Below are positions 48,060 through 56,165 of a stretch of DNA of 64,000 bases, in pieces; position 1 is the stretch's first letter; each line of letters starts with the position of its first letter. The translations under genes were made by a program, and so were the position numbers. The stretch is from contig JAJEGI010000007.1 in NCBI GenBank assembly GCA_022819945.1, forward strand, positions 1 through 64,000, in the 5' to 3' direction. This DNA is from Candidatus Poribacteria bacterium. GTDB taxonomy: Bacteria; Poribacteria; WGA-4E; WGA-3G. The notes beneath the pieces were generated by a model. The model searched no databases. It saw only the letters and a program-made list of their open reading frames with translations, and was not told where the DNA came from.

Positions 48060-48833
48060 TCACTTTTTAGCTACAACAGAGAACCCTTTGTCGTTCTCTG
48101 GATCGAAGTCTTCTAATCTGCGCTTTTTGTAGAAATGGAGATCCTTAAATCCGGCCTTCATCAGACAGTTTTTGACTTCATCCGGGGGGAGATGCATAAC
48201 AGAGAAGTCGCATTTGTAGTGTTTATGTGTTTCTAAATCGATCTTAAGCCAAGCACATCTCTCTACATTATTGCTTTCGTCATACGCTCCCCTCTGCAGG
48301 ACAAATACGTTTTTCTTGATTTCACTCAAATTATCTACTGGAAATTGCTTTTTTTTTATTGAAGGATTTGAATGCACAAAGTACATCCTGCCATTAGGTG
48401 TGAGTGCTTTATGGATTCGTTTTAAGAGTGAGATTAAACCTTCCTTGGATTGATAGAAAAATGAGCCTTCAAAGAAGATAACATTAAACCTCTCCTCAAA
48501 GTTCATTTCGTTATAGTCACCCAGGATAAACTCAATCTCTAAATTTTCACGTTGTGTAATTTTTTCAGCCTCAGACAGAAAGTTGGGTGATAGGTCCATA
48601 CCAACAACATGGTAGTCACGCCGAGCAAATTCACGCGCGTAACTTCCAATTCCACAGCCTGCCTCTAATATGTTGTCACTTTTAGAGAGTTGTAGTGCCT
48701 TTTCATAGAAAGGGAAATGCCTTTCTACAAACTCTGGTGCCTCAAAATTGTAGCTGCCTTGCTCAAGATACCATCCATCGTATACCTCGTGCCCGAAATC
48801 GGTTCTAAGAAACTCGCGAGGGGGGTCGTTCAT
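48060..48833 (-). CDS. SAM-dependent methyltransferase
   Basis: A 257-residue class I methyltransferase. Motif I is ILEAGCGIGSYAREFA (about 55-70), then VVGMDLSPNFLSEA, FILGDYNEMNF (motif II) and VIFFEGSFFYQSKEGLISLLKRIHKAL (motif III region). The acceptor is unknown. Monocistronic on the minus strand. The base composition is somewhat more AT-rich than its neighbours, with poly-Lys stretches, which may indicate transfer. Confidence 0.9.
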   Translation of the reverse strand: MNDPPREFLRTDFGHEVYDGWYLEQGSYNFEAPEFVERHFPFYEKALQLSKSDNILEAGCGIGSYAREFARRDYHVVGMDLSPNFLSEAEKITQRENLEIEFILGDYNEMNFEERFNVIFFEGSFFYQSKEGLISLLKRIHKALTPNGRMYFVHSNPSIKKKQFPVDNLSEIKKNVFVLQRGAYDESNNVERCAWLKIDLETHKHYKCDFSVMHLPPDEVKNCLMKAGFKDLHFYKKRRLEDFDPENDKGFSVVAKK

Positions 48834-48989
48834 TCTTCCTCCAAAGGTGAAGATAAGTTATTCTTTGCATAGGTCGATTCACGACTTTATTCATCAAACC
48901 ACATTTCTAAGCAAATGTCAATAAATTTCAGATAAATCATCAGAGCCATTCAATTTTAAGAAATTATTGGGTTTCACGTCTTTTTCTCA

Positions 48990-49059
48990 AGGATCCGGTT
49001 CGGTTAGGAAACCGAACCATAAGTGTCAATTTAGTGTGTAGATTGATTGTCTCGAATCC
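48990..49059. repeat. REP-like hairpin and left arm of a nested inverted repeat
   Basis: A hairpin at 48997-49018 (arms GGTTCGGTT/AACCGAACC, loop AGGA) is followed by ATAAGTGTCAATTTAG. Its 3' part (49011-49034) is inverted at 49327-49350, so the two flank the 247-bp element between them. The upstream part of the gap (48834-48989) shows no gene. Confidence 0.7.
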
Positions 49060-49306
49060 CGTAAGTTGGGTTGAACGGTGTTGAAATCAAACGTTGGTAT
49101 GCTAAAATACATCAAATCCAACAGACATGCGTATACACCCAAGAACACAGTGAAACCCAACGCACTTTCTGTGAAACGTTGGAAAGATGGTGGTAGGTCT
49201 ATCGTTGGGTTTCGCTATATTCTTGATTTATCTGACGGTATAGGGTGCTGAAATGTGCTTGAGTTGTTCGTATCGTTTTTCTGACTTCCGCTCAACCCAA
49301 CCTACG
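49060..49306. mobile_element. 247-bp MITE-like element with TIR CGTAAGTTGGGTTGAACGG
   Basis: Terminal inverted repeats of 19 bp (49060-49078 and 49288-49306, two mismatches: CGTAAGTTGGGTTGAACGG against CGTAGGTTGGGTTGAGCGG). There are further internal inverted pieces (CGTTGGGTTTCGCTATAT near 49204). It has no gene. A fragment of the same type occurs in the leader at 12600-12620. The arrangement is typical of a non-autonomous transposable element. Confidence 0.75.
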
Positions 49307-49326
49307 ATGCTATGATGCGTTTTTTC

Positions 49327-49400
49327 TTAAATTGACACCTATGGTTCGGTTAGGAAACCGAACCTACCGGGCCTGGGGTGAAAATTCGATCGAAAAATGG
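49327..49400. repeat. Right arm of nested inverted repeat with REP-like hairpin
   Basis: TAAATTGACACCTATGGTTC, then a hairpin at 49343-49364 (arms GGTTCGGTT/AACCGAACC) and TACCGGGCCTGGGG followed by AAATTCGATCGAAA. The tail is shared with 5478-5515. It lies upstream of the next gene, and a promoter there was not recognised. Confidence 0.65.
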
Positions 49401-49515
49401 ACAATTGAATGCCTCTGGATAAATCATCTGGCGATCTTGACTTTTTTCTCAGATATGCTATCATTGCATCAATACCAAATTAAATCAATCATATTGTCCA
49501 CGGATAGGAGAAAAA

Positions 49516-50505
49516 ATGCCAAACATTGTCAGCAGACAAATTCATCTTAAGAATCGGATTGTCGGGATGCCCAAGGAGAGCGATTTTGAAGTTGTAGAGG
49601 TGCCCCTCTCTGAACCTGGGGAAGGAGAGGTACTCGTCCAAAATCTTTATACGTCAGTAGACCCATATATGCGCGGTGGTATGCGATCTGCCGAGCTCGG
49701 TAAACCCCTGGAGGGTAGGTGTGCAGGTCAAATTGTGCAATCAAACAGCGATCAGTTTCAGGTTGGTGATTACGTAACAGGGATGCTTGGGTGGCGGGAC
49801 CATTACATCGCGTCAGCGGAGAGCGTCACCGCCGTTGATACTTCAATCGCGCCGCTGCAGTCGTTTTTAGGTGCAGTTGGTATGCCTGGACGTACTGCCT
49901 ACTTCGGTTTTCTGGAGATCGGTCAACCTAAAGCGGGGGAAACAGTTTTTGTCTCCGCTGCGGCAGGGGCGGTCGGTTCCATTGTGTGTCAGATCGCGAA
50001 AATAAAAGGGTGCCGCGTCGTGGCGAGTGCCGGTTCAGATCAGAAGGTCGCTTGGCTACTGGAGAAAGCGGGTGTTGATGCGGCTTTTAACTATAAGCAG
50101 GTTGACGATTTGGAAGCCGAACTCAGAAAACATTGTCCAGATGGACTTGACATCTATTTTGAGAACGTTGGGGGTAGACATCTTCAAGCCGCACTTGCAG
50201 TGATGAATATGCATGGACGTATTCCGCTGTGTGGCATGATCTCTCAATATAACGATGTTGAACCGACTCCTGGTCCGACGAATCTCAGTGCTGCTATCGG
50301 TAAACGGATTAGATTACAAGGATTTATTGTCACCGACTTCATGGCGCGAAACGCTGAATTTTACCGTGATATGCGTCAGTGGATATCCGAAGATAAAATA
50401 CAGTGGGAAGAGACAATTATAGACAGTTTAGAGAACGCACCGAAGGCGTTTATAGCACTTTTCACAGGCGAAAAACTCGGAAAAATCATCGTCAAAGTTT
50501 TTTAA
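49516..50505 (+). CDS. NADP-dependent MDR oxidoreductase (CurA/prostaglandin-reductase type)
   Basis: A 329-residue medium-chain reductase of the leukotriene-B4 dehydrogenase/CurA group. SVDPYMRGGM (about 47-56), GMPGRTAYFGF near 116, VSAAAGAVGSIVCQIAK (glycine-rich cofactor loop) and DIYFENVGG are characteristic. It reduces alpha,beta-unsaturated carbonyls with NADPH and carries no zinc. AGGAGAAAAA precedes the ATG. It is followed in the same direction by a zinc-type dehydrogenase, with a dispersed repeat between. Confidence 0.93.
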   Translation: MPNIVSRQIHLKNRIVGMPKESDFEVVEVPLSEPGEGEVLVQNLYTSVDPYMRGGMRSAELGKPLEGRCAGQIVQSNSDQFQVGDYVTGMLGWRDHYIASAESVTAVDTSIAPLQSFLGAVGMPGRTAYFGFLEIGQPKAGETVFVSAAAGAVGSIVCQIAKIKGCRVVASAGSDQKVAWLLEKAGVDAAFNYKQVDDLEAELRKHCPDGLDIYFENVGGRHLQAALAVMNMHGRIPLCGMISQYNDVEPTPGPTNLSAAIGKRIRLQGFIVTDFMARNAEFYRDMRQWISEDKIQWEETIIDSLENAPKAFIALFTGEKLGKIIVKVF

Positions 50506-50508
50506 TTT

Positions 50509-50580
50509 TCCTTGCGGTTTGGTAAGAGTGCATTAACAAATATACTCACATTCCATATATCCAGCACTGCCGTTGTCGTG
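50509..50580. repeat. Dispersed repeat, family CCTTGCGGTTCGGT (copy 3)
   Basis: CCTTGCGGTTTGGTAAGAG, a variable middle, then TTCCATATATCCAGCACTG. Most diverged of the three copies (others at 23992 and 33529). It sits between two co-directional dehydrogenase genes. Confidence 0.65.
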
Positions 50581-50618
50581 CTTACAAGTCTTGAATGGAT
50601 GTCCAAAAGGAGTTTACA

Positions 50619-51671
50619 ATGGGAACCAGAACAGCGCGCGCCACTGTAATGAGTGGCAAAAATTTTGAAGTCCGAGAATATCCGATCGTTGACCCCGAAC
50701 CCGGTACAGTCCTCGTGCGTCAGGAGTTAGGTGGTATTTGCGGTACCGACCTCCACAATTGGGAATTTCAGCGTATCAACCACGATATTATTCTTGGACA
50801 CGAGAACGTCGGTGTGATTGAGACTTTAGGAGAGGGTGTCGAAACGGATTATCTCGGTAATCCGGTTAAAGTAGGGGACAGAATTGCGCTCTCTCCCAGC
50901 GGTGGTCTCGGTTTTTCGCCGTCGGAGGAAGCCCCGTATCTGCGCGGCGGCTTCAGTGAGTACATCTACCTATCGAATCCGTCAACAAATATGTTTCTTA
51001 AAACCGATCTGCCACCTGAAATTGCCGTGCTCGCGGAGCCTGCCTCATGTGCCGCACATTGCATATCGCGCGGAAAAATTGAATTCGGGGATACGGTTGT
51101 GATTCAGGGAACCGGTCCGATTGGGCTGCTTGCGCTTAATTGGGCGAGAGTCTCTGGGGCAGGAAGGCTTATCGTTGTTGGTGGACCTCCGGGAAGGCTT
51201 GAGATGGCAAAAAGGTTGGGCGCGGATCTCACCATCGACATTGCGGAAGTGCCAGACCCTGAAGAACGAAAGCGGATTGTCCGAGAAAATACGTCGCAAG
51301 GCGAAGGGGCAGATGTCGTCTATGAATGCACCGGTTTCCTTGCTGCGATTCCTGAAGGTTTGGATTACATCCGATACGGTGGAACTTACGTTGTATATGG
51401 TCATTTCGTGGATGTTGGCAGCTTTGACTGCAATCCGAACCAGATGCTAATGCGTAAAAATCTGCGGTTGGAAGCCGGTTGGGGTTTTGAGAGAAAGCAC
51501 TTCCTCCGCGCCATCCCAATGCTGGAGAAGCACGCCTCACTCTTTGATGGGTTTGTGAGTCATATTCTTCCGTTAGAGGATGTATCTAAAGGGTTCGACG
51601 CGCTTCACGGGAGTTATCACTTGGATGGCAAGGATGCGATCAAGATCGCTGTTAAAGGCGGGGCTGCTTAA
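50619..51671 (+). CDS. Zinc-dependent alcohol dehydrogenase (MDR)
   Basis: A 350-residue zinc-type dehydrogenase. Catalytic zinc motif GGICGTDLHNWE (Cys near 40), ILGHENVGVIE (the GHE block near 60), and the cofactor loop IQGTGPIGLLALNWARVSGA (about 163-182). The usual four-Cys structural zinc lobe is not seen; a longer insert replaces it. The substrate is probably a sugar or polyol. The ATG at 50619 follows AAGGAG; the ATG at 50595 upstream includes that site and lacks one of its own. Confidence 0.92.
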   Translation: MGTRTARATVMSGKNFEVREYPIVDPEPGTVLVRQELGGICGTDLHNWEFQRINHDIILGHENVGVIETLGEGVETDYLGNPVKVGDRIALSPSGGLGFSPSEEAPYLRGGFSEYIYLSNPSTNMFLKTDLPPEIAVLAEPASCAAHCISRGKIEFGDTVVIQGTGPIGLLALNWARVSGAGRLIVVGGPPGRLEMAKRLGADLTIDIAEVPDPEERKRIVRENTSQGEGADVVYECTGFLAAIPEGLDYIRYGGTYVVYGHFVDVGSFDCNPNQMLMRKNLRLEAGWGFERKHFLRAIPMLEKHASLFDGFVSHILPLEDVSKGFDALHGSYHLDGKDAIKIAVKGGAA

Positions 51672-51892
51672 AGTATAGGCGCGCTTTGATGAAGATTAAT
51701 TTATTCATTCGGTAATTTTTGATCGAAGTCCGGTGCGGTTCCAAACCGTGAAGAAATCCGCAGAAACACCCAAGCAATCCGCAGAAATACCCAAGCAAAA
51801 ACACCCCAAGCAAAAACCCTGCGGGACCGGGGGGAACATGGAATTACCGATTTATTTTCGTAAACTTCATGGAAGCGCGCCTATAAGCAACT
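51672..51892. repeat. Intergenic repeats with partial REP-like hairpin
   Basis: 51732-51750 carries a truncated copy of the hairpin arms GGTGCGGTT/AACCG. Then GAAGAAATCCGCAGAAAC, AATCCGCAGAAATACCC and AAGCAAAAAC units appear in tandem (51748-51815). A diverged match to 2822-2860 follows at about 51842-51872. No gene. Confidence 0.6.
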
Positions 51893-52873
51893 TTAGGCAA
51901 ATGCGTCTTCTTCGACATCTGCCAGAAATACGCGTGCATTATTCTGCAAAGCCGATCTATGCACGGCTGCTTCAAACACCAGTTCATTCCATGCTGCTTC
52001 ACCGTCTGCGGGAAACGCAGTGTCGGCGTGCATTGCCTTGATGACCCCATCCGCCATCCGTTTGAAAGATTCCGGCATCTCAGGTTGACCTTGCTCTGCT
52101 TCCCAGACTTCCTCTATTTCAGAGTTATTCGCTTTACGGCGGGTGTAAACGCCTTCTAATCCTTTTGCCTCCGCATAAAATTCGTCGCCAAGCACTTTGA
52201 CACGGAGCGGATGATCATCGTAGCCCCAAAGGTTTGTACCACTCAAGGAACCGATGACCCCGTTTTCCCAACCGATATGAATTAAACGTCCCCATCCGCC
52301 GGATTCATTCGGATCACCGACAACACTTACCCACTCCGGTCTGCCGACTGTCCAGAGAATCTGATCAATGACGTGGGACCAGCAGTTAAAATGTGCACGT
52401 GCGTGTACCATCCGGATCTCACCCAACCGATTTTCGGCGACATCGTCATGCAATTTACGGAAATGGTGCATAAACCGGTAGTTGTAATCGATCCCGAATT
52501 TAAGACCGGAGTCACGCCATGTTGCGATAGCAGGTGCTGCGATTCCGAGGTCTTCTTCGCGAACGCGAGCCTGTCCCTCCAATCCACAGAGGGGTTTCTC
52601 TGTGAATACATTCTGTCCAGCTTCGATCAATTCTCGTAGCGGTGGAATGCGTCGGGTTTCGTTGACAATGAGAAGTACAAGGTCTGGATCACAGTTCGCT
52701 AAGAGTTCTTCAATTGTTGGATACCCCGGGACGCCGAAGTGTTCCTTTGCGTTCGCGAGGAGTTCAGGGTCCATATCACAGACAGCCACTACCTCCGCAT
52801 CTGGATGGGCGTGGAAGTTTCCGCCGTGCATCATGCCCATACCTCTACCGCTGATTAGTGCACATTTTGTCAT
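51893..52873 (-). CDS. Gfo/Idh/MocA-family oxidoreductase
   Basis: A 326-residue NAD(P)-dependent dehydrogenase. The Rossmann start ALISGRGMGMMHGGNFHAHPDAEVVAVCD (in pieces: GRGMGMMHG near 9-17) is followed by VFTEKPLCG with the catalytic-Lys EKP (about 90-92). The C-terminal domain has NCWSHVIDQILWTVGRPEW near 165. It acts on an unknown sugar or inositol derivative. Next downstream on the plus strand is unrelated; 21 bp upstream lies the end of the secreted protein at 52895, same strand, so they probably share a transcript. Confidence 0.88.
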   Translation of the reverse strand: MTKCALISGRGMGMMHGGNFHAHPDAEVVAVCDMDPELLANAKEHFGVPGYPTIEELLANCDPDLVLLIVNETRRIPPLRELIEAGQNVFTEKPLCGLEGQARVREEDLGIAAPAIATWRDSGLKFGIDYNYRFMHHFRKLHDDVAENRLGEIRMVHARAHFNCWSHVIDQILWTVGRPEWVSVVGDPNESGGWGRLIHIGWENGVIGSLSGTNLWGYDDHPLRVKVLGDEFYAEAKGLEGVYTRRKANNSEIEEVWEAEQGQPEMPESFKRMADGVIKAMHADTAFPADGEAAWNELVFEAAVHRSALQNNARVFLADVEEDAFA

Positions 52874-52894
52874 GGCTAAATTCCTTTCTATCTA

Positions 52895-53647
52895 CTAATT
52901 TTTTAACTTTAAGTGTCCCCACAGCGTCGTGAGTTTTCCTTCAGGTTGAACGGCAAGCCTTGTTGGATCAAAGTTATCCGCGAAGATTTCCGCCTCATGT
53001 TCAGGTGTAGCAACAATAACATTATCAACACCATAAATACCGAATTTCCAGCAGTCAAAACTGATGTTTCCTGATTTGTAAGTATTGTCCTTGACCTCCC
53101 ATTCGGCAATCTGTATCGGTTTTTTATCGGTGACATCCCATATATGAATGGTGACACGCTTTTCTTGTGTCATTAATGCTGCTTTGAGTATAAAATGGTC
53201 AGACACCGCTGGATAGTTACTCCTTGCTTGTCCGCCTTTCACTGGAAAGGGTTGCCAAGCATTAACAGGTCCGTCTTTATTCGTTGTCACTTTGACGTTG
53301 CTGCGTCCCCACCAGCGCATCCAATAAGAACCGTTTGGGGTCTGCCGTAACGCGCCGCCGCCGTCTCCCTGTCCACTCCATTCGATGATGAACCATTCAT
53401 AATAGATGATGACATCGCTGAAGTGTTGAACAGACCGAAGACTCACGTAGTCTCCACCGGATTTCCCCTGATCCAAATAGAGGATACCGTCCTTTGGGTA
53501 GACGAATTTGGGGGTGTTTGTCTGCCATTTAGTGGTTAAGTTCAAATCATCCTCAAAATCTTCTGTCAACAAGATTTCCGCTGGTGCGTCAAACGCCACA
53601 AAAGCGAATATCATGAAAATCAAGGTATATCTGGTTACATGCATCAT
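52895..53647 (-). CDS. Secreted concanavalin/DUF1080-like protein with C-terminal GKLTTLW motif
   Basis: A 250-residue protein. Signal peptide (residues 6-23, cleaved near PAEA), then a beta-sandwich-like region (LLTEDFEDDLNLTTKW near 27-42, KDGILYLDQGKSGGDYVSLRSVQHFSDV around 52-80, WMRWWGRSN near 130). This is like DUF1080/LamG-type glycan-binding modules; the family assignment is tentative. The C-terminus QPEGKLTTLWGHLK matches EPAGKLTTTWADIK of 46111-46908. Probably exported to the periplasm or surface. Confidence 0.75.
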   Translation of the reverse strand: MMHVTRYTLIFMIFAFVAFDAPAEILLTEDFEDDLNLTTKWQTNTPKFVYPKDGILYLDQGKSGGDYVSLRSVQHFSDVIIYYEWFIIEWSGQGDGGGALRQTPNGSYWMRWWGRSNVKVTTNKDGPVNAWQPFPVKGGQARSNYPAVSDHFILKAALMTQEKRVTIHIWDVTDKKPIQIAEWEVKDNTYKSGNISFDCWKFGIYGVDNVIVATPEHEAEIFADNFDPTRLAVQPEGKLTTLWGHLKLKN

Positions 53648-53786
53648 TTTCTAGCTCCTCTTGTTAAACGAAAGTTCAGCAAAACGAGGCAAAGTTCACC
53701 TGACGGAATGGTCCTGAAACCAATCATCGGCAGTATAACAAATGGAATAAAAAACCGCAAGGAAAACTTCACTACAGATGTATCAA

Positions 53787-53942
53787 ACAGGACTTACGCA
53801 ATTTTGACTGCAGCCTGTTCTGTTAGATGAGATTTCTCGGAAAACATAGCGTTCTGGTGGCACGATGCACTTCGCATCTGGGCGAGTACGCCGCAAAACT
53901 GGGAAGTTTGTGCTACAAAAGAGCAGCATGCGTAAGTTCTAT
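53787..53942. mobile_element. MITE-like element (copy 3), ACAGGACTTACGCA ends
   Basis: ACAGGACTTACGCA (from 53787) and TGCGTAAGTTCT (to 53940) are terminal inverted repeats. The interior (GGGCGAGTACGCCGCAAAACT near 53881, in part) resembles 2769-2790. No gene. The adjacent stretches 53648-53786 and 53943-54059 show none either; AAACCGCAAGGAAAA at about 53753-53767 is a short piece of the CCTTGCGGTT family in reverse. Confidence 0.65.
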
Positions 53943-54059
53943 CAAAACAAGTTTGGGTGTTTCGATTTCGCTTGTCACTTCTCTTCCAACGTGTTATTAT
54001 ACTCTGATCTTGTATGCTACTTTCGGCATAGTGAAGAATAGGAGGAAAATTCACGGCAA

Positions 54060-54461
54060 ATGGACTCAACAACTACAATCGAAAACCTCCAAGAACGCAT
54101 CGGACTTGCCCGGGAATTGCGGGAGTATCTCTCAACGGACTTGCACCGTCCACGCTATCATTTGCTCCCACCTGAAGGGTTCTTTAATGATGCAAACTGC
54201 ACCATTTTTTGGAATGGACGGTATCACGTTTTCTATCTCGGACGGATGCCAAACCCAAACGCTATTGAAGGAGAATCCCTGAAACTCCATATCTTCTTAG
54301 ACCGTTCGGTTATGGAAGTTTTTGCCAACAGTCGGTTATGCCTAACGCAACGCATCTATCCTACGCGAGGCGACAGCCTTGGTGTCTCAATTTTCGCACG
54401 CGGCGGCGAGGCGTTCTTAGACAGGTTGGACGCATGGATAATGATGCCAACTGTAGGGTGA
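54060..54461 (+). pseudogene. GH32 (levanase/invertase) remnant with large internal deletion
   Basis: The 133-residue frame joins two ends of a glycoside hydrolase family 32 enzyme. Residues 31-60 ([18 protein letters not shown] and GRYHVFYL) are the start of the five-bladed propeller with its nucleophile motif, normally WMNDPNG (Asp44 retained). From about 73 on ([25 protein letters not shown], then LDRLDAWIM) it is the C-terminal beta-sandwich. About 350 residues between them, including the acid/base Glu and RDP motif, are missing, with the fusion near residues 62-73. The frame is kept, but the enzyme cannot be active as a GH32. It may still be expressed. Confidence 0.85.
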
Positions 54462-54487
54462 TGTAATCAAGGGAATGGTAAGAAATT

Positions 54488-55378
54488 ATGCAATCTCAAG
54501 AACTCCGCACAATCGGTTTTATTGGACTCGGTAATATGGGCAGCAGGATGGCGAAGAATCTCCACAATGCTGGGTACCCGCTCATCGGATATGATATTGA
54601 TGCTGCAAAATGCATGGCACTCGCTGCGACAGGTGCGGCAGTAGGTCAGGATACTGCTGAGGTCGTCAGAAACAGCGATGTCGTTATGACCAGTTTGCGG
54701 TCCTCTGATATTTTTTGTAATGTTGCAGAACAACACCTTATCCCGAATGCTCGTAAAGATCATGTTTTTATTGATTTAGGCACAACCGAAGTAGAGAGGA
54801 CGCGGGAACTTGCGACAGCATTCACTGAAAGAGGTGCTGCACTGATAGACGCACCCGTGAGCGGTGGCCCGCACGGTTCTGAGACAGGGACACTTCGTAT
54901 TTTTGTCGGTGGTGATGCTGCGGTTGTCGAAAAATGTCGTCCGATCTTGGAAATCCTCGGGGAACCGAAATATGTAGTCTACTGTGGTCCGAGTGGTTCC
55001 GGTCAGATCGTTAAGGGTGTGAACCAATTGGCAATGGGACTCGGTGCTGCGGCGTATATGGAGGCGATGGCATTTGGGGTTTGTGCTGGCGTGGATCCGA
55101 AGGCAATCCGCGAAGTTGTCGGTATGGGGGACGGTTGGCGTGGCGAATTTGATAGCATCGCGAAACGTATCATTGACGGCGGGGGTAATACGCTCGTCGT
55201 TAAATACCCTGAATTGCCGTATTTCCTCGCAGCGGCAGAAGCATCGGGGTTTGAAATCCCGTTGACTGAAGCACTCTACGAATTTTGTAAGAACGGAAAC
55301 TACGAAATGTTTGACAATATGAACCGTCCTTCACGTTCGTTTTGGAGAACGTTAACGAAAGATTCGGATGCGGAATAG
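54488..55378 (+). CDS. 3-hydroxyisobutyrate dehydrogenase-family oxidoreductase
   Basis: A 296-residue beta-hydroxyacid dehydrogenase: TIGFIGLGNMGSRMAKNL at the N-terminus (cofactor GxGxxG), DAPVSGGPHGSETGTL near 117 (substrate motif) and GSGQIVKGVNQL near 168 with the catalytic Lys. It oxidises a 3-hydroxyacid (or tartronate semialdehyde-like substrate) with NAD(P). 26 bp downstream of the GH32 remnant. Its stop is 2 bp from the convergent ABC ATPase stop. Confidence 0.92.
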   Translation: MQSQELRTIGFIGLGNMGSRMAKNLHNAGYPLIGYDIDAAKCMALAATGAAVGQDTAEVVRNSDVVMTSLRSSDIFCNVAEQHLIPNARKDHVFIDLGTTEVERTRELATAFTERGAALIDAPVSGGPHGSETGTLRIFVGGDAAVVEKCRPILEILGEPKYVVYCGPSGSGQIVKGVNQLAMGLGAAAYMEAMAFGVCAGVDPKAIREVVGMGDGWRGEFDSIAKRIIDGGGNTLVVKYPELPYFLAAAEASGFEIPLTEALYEFCKNGNYEMFDNMNRPSRSFWRTLTKDSDAE

Positions 55379-55380
55379 CG

Positions 55381-56151
55381 TTAGTTGGTGTTGAAGACTT
55401 GGGACATTTCGACTTGTAATAATTCCAAGAGTTCCCTTTTCAGGTGAATAAGGTCGGTATCCGTGACGTTCCGCGGGCGGGGTAATGGAACAGGGATCTC
55501 TGTCTTCAATGTTGCGGGTCGGGCTGTCAGTACATAGATTTTGTCTGCAAGTAGGAGTGCCTCCTCAACATCGTGGGTAATGAGGAGAACGGTTTGCCGT
55601 CCTTCTGTCCAGATGTCAAGTAGGATAGACTGCATGACGGTGCGCGTCATTGCATCCAATGCGCCGAAGGGTTCATCTAAAAGTAAGACTTCCTTCCGAA
55701 AGAGGAGCGTTCGGACGAGTGCGACACGCTGTCGCATGCCACCGGACAACTGCATCGGGTAACTATTTTCAAAGCCGCTCAAGCCGAGTTGCGCCAAACG
55801 CTGTTGTGCCTCTTCCTTTGCGGTGTCAAGTGGTTCCTGCTGAATTTCTGGACCGACGAGGACGTTCCTGAGAACCGTCCGCCACGGTAAAAGGAGATCC
55901 TTCTGTTGCATGTAGGCGAAACGCCCTGTGTTGCCACAGATTTGCTCGCCGTTGAGGTAAATTTCCCCAGTATCGGGCGCGAGTATCCCTGAGATGATAT
56001 TAAAAAGCGTGCTTTTGCCACAGCCGGAGGGACCCAGCAAGGCGACAAACTCTCCCTCATCAACAGAGAAGTTCAAAGCGTCCAGCACCGGCAGTCGGCT
56101 ACCGTTCTGAACGAAGGTTTGTGTTAGATTTTTTACTTTAAGTCTACTCAT
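55381..56151 (-). CDS. ABC transporter ATP-binding protein (SsuB/TauB/NrtD type)
   Basis: A 256-residue ATPase: Walker A GPSGCGKST (about 39-47), Q-loop FAYMQQKDLLLPW, signature LSGGMRQRVALVRT (about 132-145), Walker B VLLLDEPFGALD (about 153-164) and the H-loop LLITHDVEEALLLADK. It matches importers of nitrate, sulfonate, taurine or pyrimidine precursors. No permease or binding protein is adjacent. A TTG at 56160 extends it by three residues; the ATG at 56151 is preferred, though without a strong ribosome-binding site. It starts 14 bp after the DUF58 gene. Confidence 0.93.
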   Translation of the reverse strand: MSRLKVKNLTQTFVQNGSRLPVLDALNFSVDEGEFVALLGPSGCGKSTLFNIISGILAPDTGEIYLNGEQICGNTGRFAYMQQKDLLLPWRTVLRNVLVGPEIQQEPLDTAKEEAQQRLAQLGLSGFENSYPMQLSGGMRQRVALVRTLLFRKEVLLLDEPFGALDAMTRTVMQSILLDIWTEGRQTVLLITHDVEEALLLADKIYVLTARPATLKTEIPVPLPRPRNVTDTDLIHLKRELLELLQVEMSQVFNTN

Positions 56152-56165
56152 AACGCACAAGGACT

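Noticed and set aside
49021..49080. tRNA-like T-arm (CTCGAATCCCGTAAG)
   Set aside because: No acceptor, D or anticodon stems accompany it; it belongs to the MITE-like element.
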